Shown: piece by piece, positions 61,957 through 64,000 of the stretch | Position numbering within the stretch: the first letter of the stretch is position 1 | Layout: every line of letters begins with the position of its first letter | The notes under the pieces: model-generated | Told to the model about the DNA's origin: nothing | The model's input: the letters and a program-made list of their open reading frames with translations, nothing else | Database searches by the model: none | NCBI RefSeq assembly: GCF_016742955.1 | Contig: NZ_JABBYC010000004.1 | Span: 122,634 to 186,633 of the forward strand | DNA from: Myceligenerans indicum | GTDB lineage: Bacteria > Actinomycetota > Actinomycetes > Actinomycetales > Cellulomonadaceae | Length of the DNA: 64,000 nucleotides | Direction: 5' to 3' | Made by a program: the position numbers and the translations under genes

Positions 61957-62973
61957 TCAGCGCGCGCCGCGCGGGCGGAGCGTCGCCAGCACGACACCGC
62001 CCAGGCACAGCAGGCCACCCGCCAGGGTGATCGGCGCGGGGATCTCACCGAGCAGCCACCAGGAGAGCAGCACCGCGATCGGCGGCACCGCGTAGGTGGT
62101 CGCCGACAGCCGGCCCGCTGTCGTGTGCGACAGTGCGTATCCCCAGGTGGCGAACGCGATCGCGGTCGGGGCGACGCCGAGGTAGATCACTCCCAGCGTG
62201 GCCGACGCCGGTGCCGCGGCCAACTCGGCCACCAGGGTCCCCGCGAACGGCAGCGTCGCCACGGTGCCGGCGAGGCAGCCCAGCCACGTCATCGTCAGGG
62301 CGTCGATCCGCGGCAGCATCCGCTTCTGCAGGACGGCGCCCGTCGAGTACAGCACGGCGGCGGCCAGGCCGAGCAGCACGGCCCCGAGATCGGAGGTGCC
62401 CGACGACGACGCCCACGCGATCACGGCCACGCCGGTGAAGGCGATGCCGATCCCGGTCAGCAGCCGTGCCGGGAAACCCTCGCCGAGCGCCAGACCGGCC
62501 ACCACGGCGGTGAGGATCGGCGCGAGCTGCACCAGGAGTGCGGCGGTGCCGGCATCGAGCGTGCGCTCGGCGGCGTTCAGCGTGATGTTGTAGACGCCGA
62601 ACCACAGCACGCCCCACACGATCACGCCTCCGAGGACGCGGCCGCGAGGGAGCCGCAGCTTTCCGGCCATGCCCGCCAGCACGGTGAGCGCGAGCGTCCC
62701 CACCGCGATCCGCCCGAGCGTGAGCGCGCCGGGGGAGTAGTCGTGTCCGGCGGCCCGGATCCCGATGAACGCCGAGGCCCACAGCACGACGGTCACGGCG
62801 GCCGCCAGCGGGACGAGGCGGCCGGAGCGTTGCTCGGGTGCGGCGGGTATGCGGGGCGCGCCGGGCGCTGGGGCTCCGAGCTCCGGGGTGGTGGCGGTGT
62901 CCATGCCGTGAGGATCACTCACGTCCCCGGAGCGTGTCCGGCGGTTTTCGGACAGGGCATCGGCGGTCGTCAT
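61957..62973 (-). CDS. EamA-family (DMT) transporter
   Basis: A 338-residue membrane protein of the drug/metabolite transporter superfamily with two EamA repeats and about ten helices. The first 55 residues are polar. LWASAFIGIRAAGHDYSPGAL opens repeat one, and GLAAAVLYSTGAVLQKRML lies at the beginning of repeat two. It ends in a short basic tail (RPRGAR). It is divergent from the LysR regulator across 82 bases; this pairing is typical of a LysR-controlled exporter. Confidence 0.92.
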   Translation of the reverse strand: MTTADALSENRRTRSGDVSDPHGMDTATTPELGAPAPGAPRIPAAPEQRSGRLVPLAAAVTVVLWASAFIGIRAAGHDYSPGALTLGRIAVGTLALTVLAGMAGKLRLPRGRVLGGVIVWGVLWFGVYNITLNAAERTLDAGTAALLVQLAPILTAVVAGLALGEGFPARLLTGIGIAFTGVAVIAWASSSGTSDLGAVLLGLAAAVLYSTGAVLQKRMLPRIDALTMTWLGCLAGTVATLPFAGTLVAELAAAPASATLGVIYLGVAPTAIAFATWGYALSHTTAGRLSATTYAVPPIAVLLSWWLLGEIPAPITLAGGLLCLGGVVLATLRPRGAR

Positions 62974-63043
62974 GGCACGATCCTCACCCGCGCCAACCAT
63001 CAAGCACAAGCGATTCTTTCTATGTAACTCTTCAGTCTCGCTG

Positions 63044-63049
63044 TAGCAT
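63044..63049 (+). promoter_or_regulatory. -10 element, probable leaderless start of the lysR-type gene
   Basis: TAGCAT ends six bases before the ATG at 63056 and no ribosome-binding site precedes it. The spacer to the EamA gene is AT-rich for this genome and is where a LysR box would be expected. Confidence 0.5.
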
Positions 63050-63055
63050 GGATCC

Positions 63056-63970
63056 ATGCTCGACGTTCACCGGCTCCGGGTGTTCCGCTCCGTGGTGGCC
63101 AGCGGTTCGGTCGCCGCGGCCGCCGCCAACCTCGGCTACACGTCGTCGGCCGTCAGTCAGCACCTCACCGCGCTGCAACGCGAAACCGGCCTGACGCTCC
63201 TGGTCAAGGCCGGTCGCGGGCTGCGGCCCACGGCCGCCGGGCTCGCGCTGGCGAACGAGGCGGACGGCGTCCTCGAACGCCTCGGCGTGGCCGAGACCCT
63301 GGTCTCGGATCTTCGCGAGGGCCGCACCGGAACGTTCAGCATCGCCTACTTCGCCTCGGTCGGTGCCTCCTGGCTGCCGGACGTCGTGCGCCGGCTCACC
63401 GCCGACTTCCCGGGCCTGCGCCTCGACCTCGAGCTGCGCGACGACGTCCCCGACCGCCCCGAGACCCGCCCGGACCTTCAGCTGGTCGTGATGATGCCGG
63501 AGTACACGGCCACCACCGGCTTCACGGCGCACCACCTGCTCGACGACTCCTACGTCGCCGTCGTCCCGCGAGGGCACCGGTTCGCCGGCAAGGAGGAGAT
63601 CGAGCTCGCGGAGCTCGCCGACGAACCATGGATCGACAACGACTTCGCCCGAGGCTGGTGCCGCCGCAAGCTCCTGGAGGCGTGTGCGGCCGCGGGCTTC
63701 AGCCCCACCTTCCACGTGGAGGCGCACGACTACCCGACGGCGCTCGCGTTCGTGGACGCGGGTATCGGGCCCACCGTGCTGCCGGAGCTCGGCACGATCT
63801 CCCTGCCGCCCAACACGGTTCCGGTGCGGCTCGTCCGTCCCACTCCCGTCCGGTCCGTGTACGTGGTGGTCGCGGACCCGGTCGCGGACACCCCGCAGGC
63901 GCGGACCGCCGTCGACGTCCTCCGCGCGGCCGCCGATCGCGAAGCCGCCCGACGCGAAGCCACCCGCTGA
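63056..63970 (+). CDS. LysR-family transcriptional regulator
   Basis: A 304-residue regulator with the N-terminal winged helix (LRVFRSVVASGSVAAAAANL, then TSSAVSQHLTALQRETGLTL) and a C-terminal periplasmic-binding-protein-like ligand domain (GTFSIAYFASVGASWLPDVV). It probably controls the divergent EamA exporter and itself. The ATG at 63056 is close to a -10 element, suggesting a leaderless transcript. The gene is complete and stops at 63970, just before the contig end. Confidence 0.94.
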   Translation: MLDVHRLRVFRSVVASGSVAAAAANLGYTSSAVSQHLTALQRETGLTLLVKAGRGLRPTAAGLALANEADGVLERLGVAETLVSDLREGRTGTFSIAYFASVGASWLPDVVRRLTADFPGLRLDLELRDDVPDRPETRPDLQLVVMMPEYTATTGFTAHHLLDDSYVAVVPRGHRFAGKEEIELAELADEPWIDNDFARGWCRRKLLEACAAAGFSPTFHVEAHDYPTALAFVDAGIGPTVLPELGTISLPPNTVPVRLVRPTPVRSVYVVVADPVADTPQARTAVDVLRAAADREAARREATR

Positions 63971-63981
63971 CGGCCCCCGGC

Positions 63982-64000
63982 CTGTCTCTTATACACATCT
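63982..64000. other. Sequencing adapter remnant (Nextera/Tn5 mosaic end)
   Basis: The last 19 bases, CTGTCTCTTATACACATCT, are exactly the Nextera transposase mosaic-end sequence. They are not part of the genome. The contig therefore ends at about 63981. Confidence 0.97.

Noticed and set aside
63699..63998. Minus-strand frames beginning MCIRDR and MYKRQ at the contig end
   Set aside because: They start inside the Nextera adapter and run antisense to the LysR gene; these are known artefacts.

Overview
The window comes from a very GC-rich actinobacterium. The order enolase, FtsB/DivIC-like protein, DUF501 protein, exopolyphosphatase, NADH dehydrogenase-like flavoprotein, tRNA-Leu suggests a member of the Micrococcales, perhaps Promicromonosporaceae or Cellulomonadaceae. 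That placement is inference from gene order, not from a marker alignment. The right end is a physical contig end: the last 19 bases are the Nextera/Tn5 mosaic-end adapter, not genomic DNA.

Layout. (1) 1-6463: housekeeping block (eno, ftsB-like, DUF501, ppx, ndh-like, tRNA-Leu) with strong hairpins. (2) About 6.6-50.2 kb: a contiguous natural-product gene cluster of about 36 genes. It begins directly after the tRNA and ends with a large SARP/AfsR-type regulator. (3) 50.4-52.7 kb: ClgR-like regulator, ClpP paralogue, ArsR-type regulator and a repeat-rich spacer. (4) 52.7-64 kb: an RND efflux pump behind an operator array, an ABC drug-transporter pair, a Bax inhibitor-1 family protein, a GH15 glycosidase, an EamA exporter and a LysR regulator.

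How the cluster seems to work. The central gene fuses an NRPS-type adenylation domain to an MIO aminomutase closely resembling the tyrosine 2,3-aminomutases of 9-membered enediyne pathways (SgcC4 type), so an activated beta-tyrosine is the expected unit. Two free carrier proteins, a free condensation-like protein with a ruined HHxxxDG motif, a KAS III-like enzyme and a cysteine-less KAS-like partner provide acyl-transfer chemistry. A salicylate synthase (MbtI/Irp9 type) and an aryl-AMP ligase supply a second aryl acid. Sugar genes (3,5-epimerase, aminotransferase, 2,3-dehydratase, GT1 glycosyltransferase) point to an aminodeoxysugar, but nucleotidylyltransferase and 4,6-dehydratase are absent. 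Tailoring is by a P450, a flavoprotein oxidase, an acyl-CoA-dehydrogenase-fold monooxygenase, an SgcF-like epoxide hydrolase, an SgcJ/EcaC-family protein, a DUF1702 protein, an LCMT-like methyltransferase and a C39/BtrH-like protein. Self-protection is probably by a UvrA-like ABC ATPase, a GyrI-like protein and an MFS pump.

Most striking point: many families are those of enediyne peripheral pathways (beta-tyrosine mutase, free A/PCP/C set, epoxide hydrolase, SgcJ, DUF1702, UvrA-like resistance), yet no enediyne PKS, other PKS module or multimodular NRPS lies between the flanking housekeeping genes. Either the core is encoded elsewhere or this is an undescribed assembly of enediyne accessory enzymes around a different scaffold.
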